Part shown: positions 45,956 to 56,519 of the stretch, piece after piece | How positions within the stretch are numbered: position 1 is the stretch's first letter | How the letters are laid out: each line of letters begins with the position of its first letter | Assembly (NCBI RefSeq): GCF_000058485.1 | Contig: NC_008278.1 | Coordinates: forward strand, 7,248,962 to 7,312,961 | Length of the DNA: 64,000 nucleotides | Direction: 5' to 3' | Source of the DNA: Frankia alni ACN14a | GTDB lineage: Bacteria; Actinomycetota; Actinomycetes; Frankiales; Frankiaceae | Notes under the pieces: generated by a model | The model's database searches: none | Seen by the model: only the letters and a program-made list of their open reading frames with translations | What the model was told of the DNA's origin: nothing | Position numbers and translations under genes: made by a program

Positions 45956-47736
45956 CCGCGACCTCCCAAGGCACCGACGACGGTCCGTCCGCCGCGTCCC
46001 ACCGATCATCTCCCGACGGCCCGCCGGTCGGCGAACGGCCGGCCGCGGCCACCACCGACGCGGCGGCGCACGACGGCCGCGGACCGACCGCCGTCAGGCC
46101 CCCGACCAGCGTCATCTGGTTGATCATCGGGGGAGCCGGCGCCGCGGTCGCGGCCATGTTGGCCGAGGGGTGGCTCGGCCCACGCGATCCGAACGTCACC
46201 GACCCCTCGTCCTGGTGGGGAATTCTCCCATCGACCCCGCCGACGGAGACGGCAAGGGGCGTTCTGGCCGGACTGTCCGCGCTCAGCGTCATCACGCTGT
46301 GCCTGTGCTGGGTTCTCCTGGTACGCGCGATGGCCGCCGGGCGGGTGTCCACCCGCACCGGGCTCGCCGCCGCCGCCGCCTGGAGCCTGCCGTTCGCCGT
46401 CGGGCCGCCGCTGTTCAGCCGGGACGTCTACGCCTACGCCGCCCAGGGGGAGCTGGCCAGGCTCGGCCTGGACCCGGCGACCCACGGGGTGGCCACCCTG
46501 CTGACGGCCGGCGCGTCGGACGGATCCGGCCAGGCCTTCGTCCGAGCCGTCGACCCGCGGTGGTGGCACACCCACACCCCCTACGGCGGTGCCGCGGTCG
46601 CGGTCGAGAAGGCCGCGGCGGCCATCGGCGGTGGCCCGGCGGGGACCATCGCGGTTCTCCGGGTGATCGCCGTGCTCGCCACGATCGCCCTGATCTGCCT
46701 GTCGCTGCTCCTCGCCGGGTCCGAGCCGGGCCGGCGCCGCGCGGTCGCGGTCCTGGTCGCGGCGAACCCCGTCGTCGTCATCCACCTCGTGGGCGGCGCG
46801 CACCTCGACGCGCTCGCCGCCGCGCTCGTCGTCGCCGCCCTCGTGCTCGACCGCGTCCCGCGCGTGGCGGGACACGGGACCCTGCCGGGCGCCGCCGCGA
46901 CGGGACTGGCGGGCCTCGCCGGCAACGTCAAGGCGACCGCCCTGCTCTGCGTCGGCTGGCTGGTGCTGGCCCACCTGCTGGCCGCGCGGCGGGCGCCGCG
47001 ACCGGTACGGGCGGCAGTCGTGCGTCTCGCCGCCGACGCGGTCGCCGTCGCCGTCGCCTCGGCCCTGAGCATCGCCGCCGCCGGCTTCGGCCCGACCTGG
47101 ATCCACGCGCTGTCGACCTCGGGCACCCTGACCACCGGCATCGCTCCCGCCGCGGTCCTCGCGGCGGCGGCGGACGGCGTGCTCGCGCTGCTCGGCGTGC
47201 ATCCCGCGGACGGGGCGACGCAGCGGGTGACCCGGACGCTGTGCCTGGCGGCCGCGGCGGCCGTCGTCGGCGCCCTCGCCGTGCGCGCCTGGCGCCGCTC
47301 CTCCGAGGCACCCGCCGGCCCCGGCACGACGGGGGGCGATCGCGCGTTGCGGGCGTTCGCCGACCGGCGGCCGGACCTGGTCGTCGTCGGCTTCGGCGGG
47401 CTGGCCGTGGCGCTCGGCAATCCGGTGGTCTACCCCTGGTACCTGGCGCTGTGCCTGACGCCGCTCGCGATCCTGACGACCGGCGGCGCCCCGGGCGGGC
47501 GACGGACGGGACGGCTGCCGGGCACGGCCGCGGGACGCACGGTCGCCGCGCTGGTCGTGACCTCCGCCTGGCTGTGCCTCGCGACCCTCTCGCCGCTCGC
47601 GGCCACCTGGCGGCTGCTCGGTCCCGCCGGGATCGCCGCCCTGGTCACGGTCGCCGCGCTCGCCGTGGGGGCCGGGGTCGCGACCGCGCTGGTGGCGGCC
47701 CGGCGGCGGCCCGCACCGCCCACCAGCACACCGTGA
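45844..47736 (+). CDS. MptB-like polyprenol-phosphate-mannose-dependent mannosyltransferase
   Basis: Membrane protein of 630 residues with a Pro/Arg-rich N-terminal 85 residues and about 12 predicted helices. The motifs FSRDVYAYAAQGELARLGLDP, NPVVVIHLVGGAHLDALAAAL and NPVVYPWYLAL match the MptB/GT-C group, which adds alpha-1,6-mannose to lipoglycans on the outer face of the membrane. The catalytic Asp would be that of SRDVYAY. The GTG at 45844 is the only usual start before the first helix, but it puts the first 112 bases on top of the divergent neighbour's coding start. The 3' end overlaps the convergent gene by 92 bases. Confidence 0.82.
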   Translation: MEPRETRSRPPAPPRPQSSAGYRAWRRPGNRAPRALSPATSQGTDDGPSAASHRSSPDGPPVGERPAAATTDAAAHDGRGPTAVRPPTSVIWLIIGGAGAAVAAMLAEGWLGPRDPNVTDPSSWWGILPSTPPTETARGVLAGLSALSVITLCLCWVLLVRAMAAGRVSTRTGLAAAAAWSLPFAVGPPLFSRDVYAYAAQGELARLGLDPATHGVATLLTAGASDGSGQAFVRAVDPRWWHTHTPYGGAAVAVEKAAAAIGGGPAGTIAVLRVIAVLATIALICLSLLLAGSEPGRRRAVAVLVAANPVVVIHLVGGAHLDALAAALVVAALVLDRVPRVAGHGTLPGAAATGLAGLAGNVKATALLCVGWLVLAHLLAARRAPRPVRAAVVRLAADAVAVAVASALSIAAAGFGPTWIHALSTSGTLTTGIAPAAVLAAAADGVLALLGVHPADGATQRVTRTLCLAAAAAVVGALAVRAWRRSSEAPAGPGTTGGDRALRAFADRRPDLVVVGFGGLAVALGNPVVYPWYLALCLTPLAILTTGGAPGGRRTGRLPGTAAGRTVAALVVTSAWLCLATLSPLAATWRLLGPAGIAALVTVAALAVGAGVATALVAARRRPAPPTSTP

Positions 47737-49318
47737 GCAGACCGAGGTTGCGTCCGACCAGCAACAGGCTCAGCACGATCCGACCCTGGATGACGTCGTT
47801 GTACCGCCACGGATAGATGAGCTGGGTCAGCGCGGCGCAGGCCAGCAGCGCCACCGGCAGGCGACCGGGCAGGCCCCACGGCCGGCCGCCGAGCCCCGGC
47901 GCCGGCGCGCTGCCGACGCCACCCCCGGCGGCCCCGACGCCACCCCCGCCACCCCCGGCGGCCCCGGCGTCCGACGCGGCCGCGGGGGCGACGGCCAGGC
48001 CAGCGGCGACCAGCGCGAGGATCCACACGAGGTACTGCGGGCTGAGCACCCGGGCTGTCACGACGACCACGACGACCAGCGCGAGGGCCCGCCCGGCGAG
48101 CGTCCCGGCCATCGCCCGCGGGTCCTCGCCACCGCCGCCCGTCGAGACCATGCGGGCCTCGCCCGTCGGGGCCCTGAAGGTCTCGTCCGGCATGTCCGCC
48201 GCGTCACCCGTCCGGGCGGGTCCGGCCGCCGGCCGGCGGCCCCGCGTCCACCACCACGCCGCCGCCGCGACGATGACGACGCCCTCGACGAGGCTGCACG
48301 CGGTGGCGACGGCGCGGGCCACCGAACCGCCGAACTGCAGGGAGCCGTAGGAGTAGGCGGGCGCCGGGCCGCCGAGCATGTGGGCGACGACGAACGGCGT
48401 CGCGGCCACCGCCTCGATCTGCAGCCCGCGGGCCTGCTGCGCGCCGAGGAAGCCCAGGATGTCGCGCCACCAGCCGGTCAGCGCGACGACGGCGGCAAGC
48501 AGCCCCACCGCGCCCGCCAACCCGCCGGCCAGCCGGGCCGCCCCCGCCCGCAGCCGGGCCGGCCACCGGGCCGGGGAGCCTGCCGGCGCCGGAATCGCGA
48601 CCAGCAGCAGCAACGGCCACACCTTGAGCAGCGTCCCCACGCCGAGGTGGAAGCCGGCGCGGCCGAACCGGGCCCGCGACACGGCGAGCACCGCGGCGAG
48701 CCCCGCCGCGGCCGGAAGCAGGTCGAACCGGGCCAGCGCCACGGGGCCCAGGGCGGTGATCCCAAGCACCCAGAACAACGCCGCGCCACGGTCGCGCCGC
48801 GCCAACGCGGCGGTCACGGCGAGGTCGGCGAGGAGCGTCAGCACGACGAACGCCACCCGATAGGGCACCGCCGAAAGGGTGTGAGCCAGCTCCGGCAGCA
48901 CCAGCGCGACCGCCGCCCCGGGCGGGTACTGCCAGCGGTCGTCGCCGACGGGCAGCCCGCCGCCGTGGCCGAGATCGTGCGCCCAGCCGGCGTAGATCCG
49001 AACATCACCGAGGACGGTCTGCTGAGCACCGAACGTCTGGCCGGTCAGGACGCCGGCGACGAGCAGGGTGCGAGTGAGCAGCCAGCCGCCCCACAACCGG
49101 CGGGCGGCCGATCGGGGTGCCCCCGGACCGGTCCGGGATGTGGCTGCCCGGCCGGCGGCGGCGGTCGCCCGCGGGGCGGGCGGGCGGGGCGCCCCGGCGG
49201 ACGGGGCCGACTGATCCGGGCGCACGCCCGCGACCGTACCCGCCCGTTCGGGCGGCCCGAGGCGCGCCCTCGAGGCGCCGGGCGGAGGGCCTCTGCCGTC
49301 ACCTATTGTTTGCGCCAT
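47645..49318 (-). CDS. DUF2029 / GT87-like polyprenyl-linked mannosyltransferase
   Basis: Protein of 557 residues with a Pro/Ala/Arg-rich N-terminal 70 residues and about ten helices. GT87-type motifs are visible: VRIYAGWAHDL with the likely catalytic Asp before it, WQYPPGAAVALVLPEL, RFDLLPAAAGLAAVLA, GTLLKVWPLLLL and SPQYLVWILAL. Relatives transfer mannose from polyprenol phosphate to phosphatidylinositol mannosides or arabinomannan. A long Gly/Ala run (about 458-480) lies in one loop. The ATG at 49318 has no ribosome-binding site; a downstream GTG (49234 or so) is possible. The 3' end overlaps the MptB-like gene tail to tail. Confidence 0.82.
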   Translation of the reverse strand: MAQTIGDGRGPPPGASRARLGPPERAGTVAGVRPDQSAPSAGAPRPPAPRATAAAGRAATSRTGPGAPRSAARRLWGGWLLTRTLLVAGVLTGQTFGAQQTVLGDVRIYAGWAHDLGHGGGLPVGDDRWQYPPGAAVALVLPELAHTLSAVPYRVAFVVLTLLADLAVTAALARRDRGAALFWVLGITALGPVALARFDLLPAAAGLAAVLAVSRARFGRAGFHLGVGTLLKVWPLLLLVAIPAPAGSPARWPARLRAGAARLAGGLAGAVGLLAAVVALTGWWRDILGFLGAQQARGLQIEAVAATPFVVAHMLGGPAPAYSYGSLQFGGSVARAVATACSLVEGVVIVAAAAWWWTRGRRPAAGPARTGDAADMPDETFRAPTGEARMVSTGGGGEDPRAMAGTLAGRALALVVVVVVTARVLSPQYLVWILALVAAGLAVAPAAASDAGAAGGGGGGVGAAGGGVGSAPAPGLGGRPWGLPGRLPVALLACAALTQLIYPWRYNDVIQGRIVLSLLLVGRNLGLLTVCWWAVRAAAGPPPARSRPRPPRRARRP

Positions 49319-49421
49319 ATCGAGTCACTGCCACGGTGCGCAACGGAGCGCGCCGTGGCCGACGAACCCGGCGGCGCGTTCGGCGGCAGAGGGTGGCTCG
49401 AAACGCGCCGCGGAGGTGCCT

Positions 49422-50678
<1,257 letters not shown>

Positions 50679-50973
50679 GCGACCCGCGACACCCCCGAGC
50701 GGCCCACGGCCGACACGCCGTTCCCACCTGACACCGACCCGTCCCCTCCCCCACGCCGACCCCCGAGGACGGGACCCGCTCGTCCGGGCTCAGATCCGAC
50801 CGGCGGGACGCCCGCCGGCGCGAGGTGACGCGCCGGCACCGGAACGGGCCGCGCCGGGCGGCATCCCGGGATGTCCGGGACTGCCACCGGACGGTGCCGG
50901 TCGCCGAGTTGCCGAGGGTGACCACGGTCAAGGCCACCGATCGTGCGATCTCTCGGCAACTCGCGCGGCTGCC

Positions 50974-51354
50974 CTACCCGGCCGCCTCCCGACCGGGCCG
51001 CCTCCCGACCGAACCGCCTCCCGACCGGGCCGCGTCGGGGAACACCGCCGCCTGGGCCGCCGCGGCGGCGACGGCGAGCAGGGCGTCGCGGTCGTCGGCC
51101 GGCGCGGTGCGGTTTCGGCGGCGGTGACCGCAGCGCTCGCAGGCGTGGGTGAGCATCACGTCATGCGTGCGGGCCTCGACGGCCACCGGGCGCATCACCC
51201 CACCGCAGGCGGCCGCGCGGTCGCCGGGATGCACGTCGACGTGGCGCGAGCACAGGCAGGCCGGGCAGTGGTTGGTGTATCCGTCGCCGCGCACGGCGGT
51301 CCCACAGACGAGGCAGTCGAAGTCCTCCGTGGTGCGGGTGAATCGCCGGCTCAC
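50974..51354 (-). CDS. RNHCP domain zinc-ribbon protein
   Basis: Small protein of 126 residues. FDCLVCG, YTNHCPACLCSRHVD, the single Cys of AACGG and HACERCGHRRRNR provide eight or so Cys/His ligands. This is the RNHCP domain of unknown function, predicted to bind zinc. The last 40 residues are Ala/Arg/Gly-rich and variable. The start is a GTG at 51354 (VSRRFTRTTEDF); the frame is open upstream, but the sequence there does not match the family. It stands alone, convergent with gdhA. Confidence 0.82.
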   Translation of the reverse strand: MSRRFTRTTEDFDCLVCGTAVRGDGYTNHCPACLCSRHVDVHPGDRAAACGGVMRPVAVEARTHDVMLTHACERCGHRRRNRTAPADDRDALLAVAAAAAQAAVFPDAARSGGGSVGRRPGREAAG

Positions 51355-51615
51355 CGGTCCAGCGTAGCCATCGGCCGCCGGGCGGCACGGTGCGCACGGT
51401 CCGCGGACCCGGACCGCGCAGAATGCACCGCAATCGGCTCGGCCCGGTGTGCAACGAGCTCGGGTGGCGGTCATCGGCCGGAACGTGTGTTCCCGGAGAC
51501 GACCGGGGATGTCGGACCCACAGGATGAAATAGTGGGCGGCGAACCATACCGGGCGTGGCGTGACCGCGCCCGACCGCGCTCGTCATCCCGGATGCGTCC
51601 CGAGGAGGTCCCGCT

Positions 51616-51924
51616 GTGCAGGCAGCTCAACCCCTGCCGCCCGAGGAACCCGGGCGGACGAGCACCCCGGCCGCGGAGCTGTCCGACCGCGACCGTCGCA
51701 TTCTTCGCTTCGAGCAGGGCTGGTGGCGTCATCCGGGGGCGAAGGAGGAGGCGATCCGCGCCGAGTTCGGCCTGTCCTCGACCCGCTACTACCAGATCCT
51801 CAATCGACTGATCGACTCGGACGCGGCGCTGATCACCGATCCGATGCTCGTCCGGCGGCTGCGCCGGCTGCGCGAGCAGCGCCGGGCCGCCAGGTCCGGC
51901 CGCCGGGACCGGAACGAGGAGTAG
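51616..51924 (+). CDS. DUF3263 HTH-like protein
   Basis: Basic 102-residue protein with the DUF3263 core: LSDRDRRILRFEQGWWRHPGAKE followed by a helix-turn-helix-like IRAEFGLSSTRYYQILNRLID and a tail of Arg-rich helix (MLVRRLRRLREQRRA). It is probably DNA-binding, but the target is unknown. AGGAGG (51603-51608) seven bases before the GTG start is an ideal ribosome-binding site. The LytR_C gene follows after eight bases, the same pair as M. tuberculosis Rv0430-Rv0431, as I recall. Confidence 0.88.
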   Translation: MQAAQPLPPEEPGRTSTPAAELSDRDRRILRFEQGWWRHPGAKEEAIRAEFGLSSTRYYQILNRLIDSDAALITDPMLVRRLRRLREQRRAARSGRRDRNEE

Positions 51925-51932
51925 AGCTCCGC

Positions 51933-52580
51933 ATGACGCATGGCACGAGCGCGCCACCGCGACGCCGCCCCCCGGGCCGGCGCGCGGACCGGCTGCACGC
52001 CGTGGCGGCGGGGGCCGTCGCCGTCCTCGCCGTGCTCGCGGGCATCCTGCTGGTGAACCTGGTCAACGGCTCGTCCGACCCCGAGCGGCCGAAGCCGGTC
52101 GCGGCGCCCGCCCACACCCCGGACGACGCCGGCCCGAGCCCGTCGGCCTCGGCGCACCGCACGACGCCCGCGGCCTCGCCGACCCGCCGCCCGAGCCCGG
52201 CCGCGACGACGCCGCCCGCCGAGCGCCCGCCGTCCCCGACACCCGCGCCGCCGCCGGCAGCGCAGAGCCACCGGCCCACCGTGACGGCGCCGGTGGTCGT
52301 GCTGAACAACTCCCGGGTCTCCGGCCTCGCGGAGGTCGCGGCCGGGCGGGTCGAGGCGGCCGGGTTCACCGTCGAGCGGACCGGGAACTTCCAGTCGGTC
52401 TACAACGTGCCGGTCTCGACGGTGTTCTACGACGACGACGACGCCGCGGCCGCCCAGGCGCTCAAGGACGCCGTCCCGGGCATCGAGAAGATCGTCCCTC
52501 GCTCGCAGACGAGGATCGTCTCCACCGACACCCTGATCCTCGTCATCACTCGCGACTTCCCCGCCGACCCGGAAAAATGA
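51933..52580 (+). CDS. Membrane-anchored LytR_C domain protein
   Basis: Protein of 215 residues: basic N-terminus, one transmembrane helix (about 25-47, VAAGAVAVLAVLAGILLVNLV), a Pro/Ser/Thr-rich wall-spanning linker, and a C-terminal LytR_C domain (about 117-210, VVVLNNSRVSGLAEVAAGRV, STVFYDDDDAAAAQALKD). The mycobacterial equivalent (VirR, Rv0431 as I recall) affects envelope integrity and vesicle release. AGGAG lies 11 bases before the ATG. It is probably co-transcribed with the DUF3263 gene. Confidence 0.88.
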   Translation: MTHGTSAPPRRRPPGRRADRLHAVAAGAVAVLAVLAGILLVNLVNGSSDPERPKPVAAPAHTPDDAGPSPSASAHRTTPAASPTRRPSPAATTPPAERPPSPTPAPPPAAQSHRPTVTAPVVVLNNSRVSGLAEVAAGRVEAAGFTVERTGNFQSVYNVPVSTVFYDDDDAAAAQALKDAVPGIEKIVPRSQTRIVSTDTLILVITRDFPADPEK

Positions 52581-52666
52581 TCAGTGATCGTCCCGCCTGA
52601 GACATCCCCCGGTGGGAATGTCCGCCGGCCCTCGACCATCGACGACATCGACCCCGGGAAGGCTCC

Positions 52667-53515
52667 GTGAGCGATTCCGCCCCGCACAGCACGCCAGCGC
52701 CCCGCACCCCCGCCGGGGGTGCCGGGCTCGCCGCCCTGCTCACCGCGCCCGACCGCGCGCTGATCGCCCTCGACTACGACGGCACGCTCTCCCCGATCGT
52801 CGCCCGCCCGGCCGACGCCGTCCCCGCACCCGGGGCGATCGAGGCACTGCGCCGCATCTCCCGCGCGGTGGGCACGCTGGCAATCATCACCGGGCGGCCG
52901 GTCGACGCGCTGCTGGAGCTGACCGGGCTGGAGAAGCTTTCCGACCTCGGCGAGCTGGTCATCCTCGGCCAGTACGGACTGCAGCGGTGGGATTCGCAGT
53001 CCCGGGCGATCACCAGCCCGGAGCCGTTGCCGGGCGTGGCCGCCGTCCGCGCCGCGCTGCCCGAGCTGCTGCGCGACGCCCCCGCCGGCACGGTCGTCGA
53101 GGACAAGCACCAGGCGCTCGTCGTGCACGTGCGCCGCACCGCCGACCCGGACGCGGCGCTGGCCGCGCTCGCCCCGGCGCTGACGACGCTGGCCGAGGAG
53201 CACGGGCTGGAGGCCGCCCCCGGCAAGAAGGTGCTGGAGCTGCGCCCGCCCGGCCACGACAAGGGGGGCGCGCTGCGCGAGCTCGTCGCCGCCCGCGGAG
53301 CACGCTCGGTGCTCGTCGCCGGGGACGACTACGGCGACCTGCCCGCCTTCTCCGCCGTCGACGAGATGCGGGCGGGCGGGCTGCCCGGCATCTCGGTGTG
53401 CAGCGACAGCCCCGAGGTCCCCGCCGTGTTGCGGGAGCGCGCCGACCTGGTCGTCGGCGGTCCCGCGGGCATGGTCGCGCTGCTGGAGGTGCTCATCGAG
53501 CGTCTCGGCGGCTGA
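52667..53515 (+). CDS. otsB: Trehalose-6-phosphate phosphatase
   Basis: HAD-family phosphatase giving trehalose from trehalose-6-phosphate. The 282-residue sequence has motif I LDYDGTLSPIVARP (nucleophile Asp36, acid Asp38), motif II IITGRP, and the C-terminal GDDYGDLPAF with the Mg-binding Asp pair; VEDKHQALVVHVR and LELRPPGHDKGGALREL are OtsB-specific. GGAAGG supports the GTG at 52667. Its 3' end overlaps by 23 bases with otsA, which comes from the opposite strand, so the two trehalose genes converge and are not an operon. Confidence 0.94.
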   Translation: MSDSAPHSTPAPRTPAGGAGLAALLTAPDRALIALDYDGTLSPIVARPADAVPAPGAIEALRRISRAVGTLAIITGRPVDALLELTGLEKLSDLGELVILGQYGLQRWDSQSRAITSPEPLPGVAAVRAALPELLRDAPAGTVVEDKHQALVVHVRRTADPDAALAALAPALTTLAEEHGLEAAPGKKVLELRPPGHDKGGALRELVAARGARSVLVAGDDYGDLPAFSAVDEMRAGGLPGISVCSDSPEVPAVLRERADLVVGGPAGMVALLEVLIERLGG

Positions 53516-55121
53516 TCGGTGCGTCGGGGCGGTCGGCGGCGAGGGCGTCGAGCTGGTCGGTGAACCAGACCCGCGGTGGCAGCCGGCCCGCCACGGCGGC
53601 GAGCTCGCCGGCGCGGCGCCGGCGGTCGGCCGCGGGCATCGTCAGCGCCGCGTGCAGGGCCTGCGCCGTCGCCTGGATGTCGAACGGGTTGATCACCAGC
53701 GCAGCCCTGCCCATCTCCGCGCAGGCCCCCGCCTCCCGGGACAGCACCAGCACGGCGTCGCGCCGCGACACGACCGGCCCCTCCTTCGCGACGAGGTTCA
53801 TCCCGTCCCGGATCGGGTTGACGACGAGCACCTCGGCCAGCGAGAGCGCGGCGATCGACCGCGGGTAGTCGTCGGTGATCTCCAACCGCAGCGGCAGCCA
53901 CGTGTCGGTGGCGAACTCGTCCTCGATCTCCGCGGCGAGCCGCTGCACCGCGGCCGTGTACTCGCGGTACTCCGGCAGGTCGTGCCGCGACGGGTAGGCG
54001 CAGACGAGGTGCATCACCTTGCCGCGCCACTCCGGGCGGGTCCGCAGCAGCTCGCGGTAGGCGGCGAGGCCGCGCACGATGTTCTTGGACAGCTCGGTGC
54101 GGTCGACCCGGACGATCAGGCGCCTGCCCTCGGCCAGCTCGACGAGCTCCGCGGCCCGGGCGGCGACGTCGGACGCGTCGGCCCGGTCGCGCAGCTCGTC
54201 GGCGTCGACGCCGAGCGGGTGCACGCCGATGCGCACCGTGTGCCCGGCTCCCGCCGCCCCGGCGGGCGGCGCCACCGTGATCGAGCGTCCCTCGACCCGC
54301 ACACCGAGCAGACCGCGGGCGCACTCGGTGAAGGCGTCGGCCCACGCGTCGGTGAGGAACCCCAGCCGGTCGGCGCCGAGCATGCCGCGCAGGATCTGCT
54401 CGCCGACGTCGTCGGGCAGCATCCGGAAGTACTCCGGCGGCGCCCACGGGGTGTGGCTGAAGTGGCCGATGCGCAGGTCCGGGCGCAGCCGGCGCAGCTG
54501 CCCGGGGACGAGGGTCAGGTGGTAGTCCTGGACGAGCACCGAGGCGCCCGGAGCGGCCTCGTGCGCCAGCGCCTCGGCGAACATCGCGTTGTACGCCTCG
54601 TAGGCCGCCCAGTCGCGGCGGAACGACGGGTCGAACACCGGCTGCGAGGCCGGGGCGTAGAGCAGGTGCTGGATGAACCACAGGATGCGGTTCGCGACCG
54701 CGTTGTAGGCCCGGTCGAACACGACCCGGTCGACGTCGAGCATCCGCACGGCCGTGCCGCCGGTGTCGTGGCCGGCGAGGTCGAGCCGGCCGGCCGGTGC
54801 GGCGCGCACGGCGCGCCGGTCGGCGTCGCCGAGCGCGGCGCACACCCAGACCATCGGCAGGGCGTCGGGCGGGGCGTCGGCCGCCGCCTGCCCCAGACCG
54901 CTGACCAGCCCGCCCGCCCCCCGGCGCAGCACCAGCTCCCCGCTGTCACCGGTGGCGAAGGCGACCGGCCCCCGGTTGGAGGCGACCAGCACCCGCGCCG
55001 TCCCCAGCGGTGAAGGACCCCCCGACGTGCCCTGCTCGGCTTCCCGCGTCCGCTGCACACTGCGGAGGGTAGGCCATCCGGGCGGCCTTCCAGGCCGGAC
55101 CGCCGGCCACACCGCGGCCAT
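53493..55121 (-). CDS. otsA: Alpha,alpha-trehalose-phosphate synthase (UDP-forming)
   Basis: GT20 enzyme that joins UDP-glucose and glucose-6-phosphate. In its 542 residues, VLVASNRGPV is the N-terminal glycine/Arg loop. Later come the dimer/active-site VQDYHLTLVP, GHFSHTPWAPPEYFRMLP, VDRTELSKNI with the UDP-binding Arg and Lys, and the C-terminal VNPIRDGMNLVAKE. The ATG at 55121 gives about 40 residues before the catalytic body; a GTG at 55058 is a reasonable alternative. It is preceded on the same strand by a HAD phosphatase gene after 195 bases that contain a 22-bp repeat. Confidence 0.94.
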   Translation of the reverse strand: MAAVWPAVRPGRPPGWPTLRSVQRTREAEQGTSGGPSPLGTARVLVASNRGPVAFATGDSGELVLRRGAGGLVSGLGQAAADAPPDALPMVWVCAALGDADRRAVRAAPAGRLDLAGHDTGGTAVRMLDVDRVVFDRAYNAVANRILWFIQHLLYAPASQPVFDPSFRRDWAAYEAYNAMFAEALAHEAAPGASVLVQDYHLTLVPGQLRRLRPDLRIGHFSHTPWAPPEYFRMLPDDVGEQILRGMLGADRLGFLTDAWADAFTECARGLLGVRVEGRSITVAPPAGAAGAGHTVRIGVHPLGVDADELRDRADASDVAARAAELVELAEGRRLIVRVDRTELSKNIVRGLAAYRELLRTRPEWRGKVMHLVCAYPSRHDLPEYREYTAAVQRLAAEIEDEFATDTWLPLRLEITDDYPRSIAALSLAEVLVVNPIRDGMNLVAKEGPVVSRRDAVLVLSREAGACAEMGRAALVINPFDIQATAQALHAALTMPAADRRRRAGELAAVAGRLPPRVWFTDQLDALAADRPDAPISRRDAR

Positions 55122-55210
55122 CCGGCGCGGATTCCGGCGGATATGGCCGGAGATCGTCCGTCCGGTGTCCGAACACCGTCCGGTCGGCCAACACCGGGCG
55201 AACCCTCCCT

Positions 55211-55276
55211 GAACCGGCGTCGGACCGGCCGTGAACCAGCGTCGGACCGGCCGTGAACCAGCATCGAACCGCCTGC
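55211..55276. repeat. 22-bp tandem repeat, three units
   Basis: Units gaaccggcgtcggaccggcc(gt), gaaccagcgtcggaccggcc(gt) and a diverged gaaccagcatcgaaccgcct(gc) lie head to tail between the HAD phosphatase gene and otsA. The 22-bp period, two helix turns, could place protein sites on one face, but no function is known. Confidence 0.85.
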
Positions 55277-55316
55277 GAACGCGCCTGGAACAGGAGGGGC
55301 GCTGCCGGCGAGCGGG

Positions 55317-56114
55317 TCAGGCGGCGACGGCCGTGCGCACGGCGCTCGCCCACCCCGCGCCGACCGTGCCCGCCTCGACGGTGACGTTGTCGTACCGCTC
55401 GAGCAGGGCGGTGATGTCGGGGTGGCGAAGCGCGTTGGCGACCAGGTGCATGCGGCCGACATGCGGGGCCATCGCCAGGTCGCTGGCCGAGTCGCCGATC
55501 GCGATCGCCTCGGCCGGGGACACGCCGCGCCGTTTGAGGTCGTAGGCCACCGCGTCGCCCTTGCCCACCCCGTCGGGGACGAGGTGGTAGACGTGCGGCG
55601 CGACGCCCAGCCCGGGCATGTGGGCGGGCGAGATCAGACCGTTGTCACGCATGCTCAACCAGGCGAAACCGGTCTCGGCGAGCCAGCCGTCGACCTCGGG
55701 GACGTCGATGCGACCGCGGAGCATGACGTCGACCTCGCGGCCGGCGTGCCAGGGGGTGTGCAGCTCCAGGCGGCCCGGGTAGTTCTCGATCAGCCGGTCG
55801 AGCAGCGACGCGGGGACCTGGTCGAAGTCCGGCGGCATGGCGCCGCGCAGGATCTCGCTGTCCCGCCCGTCGTTCCAGCCGACGATGGCGCCGAGCTCCC
55901 CGATGAAGCCGTCCGCGCCGAAGATCTGCGCCGCCTCGACGAGCTGGGGCCGAGTGCGGCCGCTGACCAGCACCAGCGCGATGCCGGCCGCGTGCAGCTC
56001 GGCGAGCGCCTGCGCCGGGTCCAGGGTGATCGCCCCGCCCTCGGCGCGGAAGAAGCAGCCCTTCGGGCCGACCATCGTGCCGTCGAGATCGGTGTAGACG
56101 ACGCGAATACTCAC
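55317..56114 (-). CDS. HAD-IIB family phosphatase (mannosyl/glucosyl-3-phosphoglycerate phosphatase-like)
   Basis: Soluble 265-residue phosphatase. Motif I is YTDLDGTMVG (Asp9/Asp11), motif II LVSGRTRPQLVEA, and the C-terminal GVSPAEAIAIGDSASDLAMA holds the metal-binding Asp residues. The cap domain is of the type C2b, as in mannosyl-3-phosphoglycerate phosphatase and in sucrose or trehalose phosphatases. The location upstream of otsA suggests sugar-phosphate metabolism, perhaps a compatible solute. Starts at GTG 56114 or GTG 56120; AGGGAG is nine bases from the former. The exact substrate is unknown. Confidence 0.82.
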   Translation of the reverse strand: MSIRVVYTDLDGTMVGPKGCFFRAEGGAITLDPAQALAELHAAGIALVLVSGRTRPQLVEAAQIFGADGFIGELGAIVGWNDGRDSEILRGAMPPDFDQVPASLLDRLIENYPGRLELHTPWHAGREVDVMLRGRIDVPEVDGWLAETGFAWLSMRDNGLISPAHMPGLGVAPHVYHLVPDGVGKGDAVAYDLKRRGVSPAEAIAIGDSASDLAMAPHVGRMHLVANALRHPDITALLERYDNVTVEAGTVGAGWASAVRTAVAA

Positions 56115-56388
56115 TGTCACGGACTCCCTGGTCTGCAAGGTGGGTCGGCCCGCCGGCACCGACCGCCCGGGCACCGGGCGCGAGCGGCGGTCGCCGGACG
56201 CGGTCCGGCGTTCCCGGTGCCGGTGGACGTGCCCGGCCCCGGTGACCGTGCCCGGGGCGCCGAGGAACGTCGATGAACATTGTGGGGCCGCGGCGGGCCG
56301 CACCCGACGAAACACGATCTCATGAGCGTGAACCACGAAACACCGGTGCACGATCTCCGGCACTCGGTCTACAGTACGGACAGACAAC

Positions 56389-56512
56389 TTCATCTGGCTC
56401 ATCCAGAGGGGCAGAGGGAACGGCCCAGTGAAGCCCCGGCAACCACCCGCATCCGATGCGTGGCAGGTGCTAATTCCGACCCGTGGCAGGTTGCCCCGGG
56501 AAAGATGAGGAG
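56389..56512 (+). ncRNA. SAM-I (S-box) riboswitch
   Basis: The sequence carries the S-box core: gagggaacggccc, then agtgaagccccggcaacc, and ggtgctaattccgacc. The closing P1 helix pairs ttcatct (56389-56395) with agatgag (56503-56509). The 3' strand of P1 runs directly into the AGGAG ribosome-binding site (56508-56512) of the next gene, which suggests that SAM binding hides it and lowers translation. S-box RNAs normally control methionine, cysteine or SAM genes. Confidence 0.93.
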
Positions 56513-56519
56513 CTTCTTC

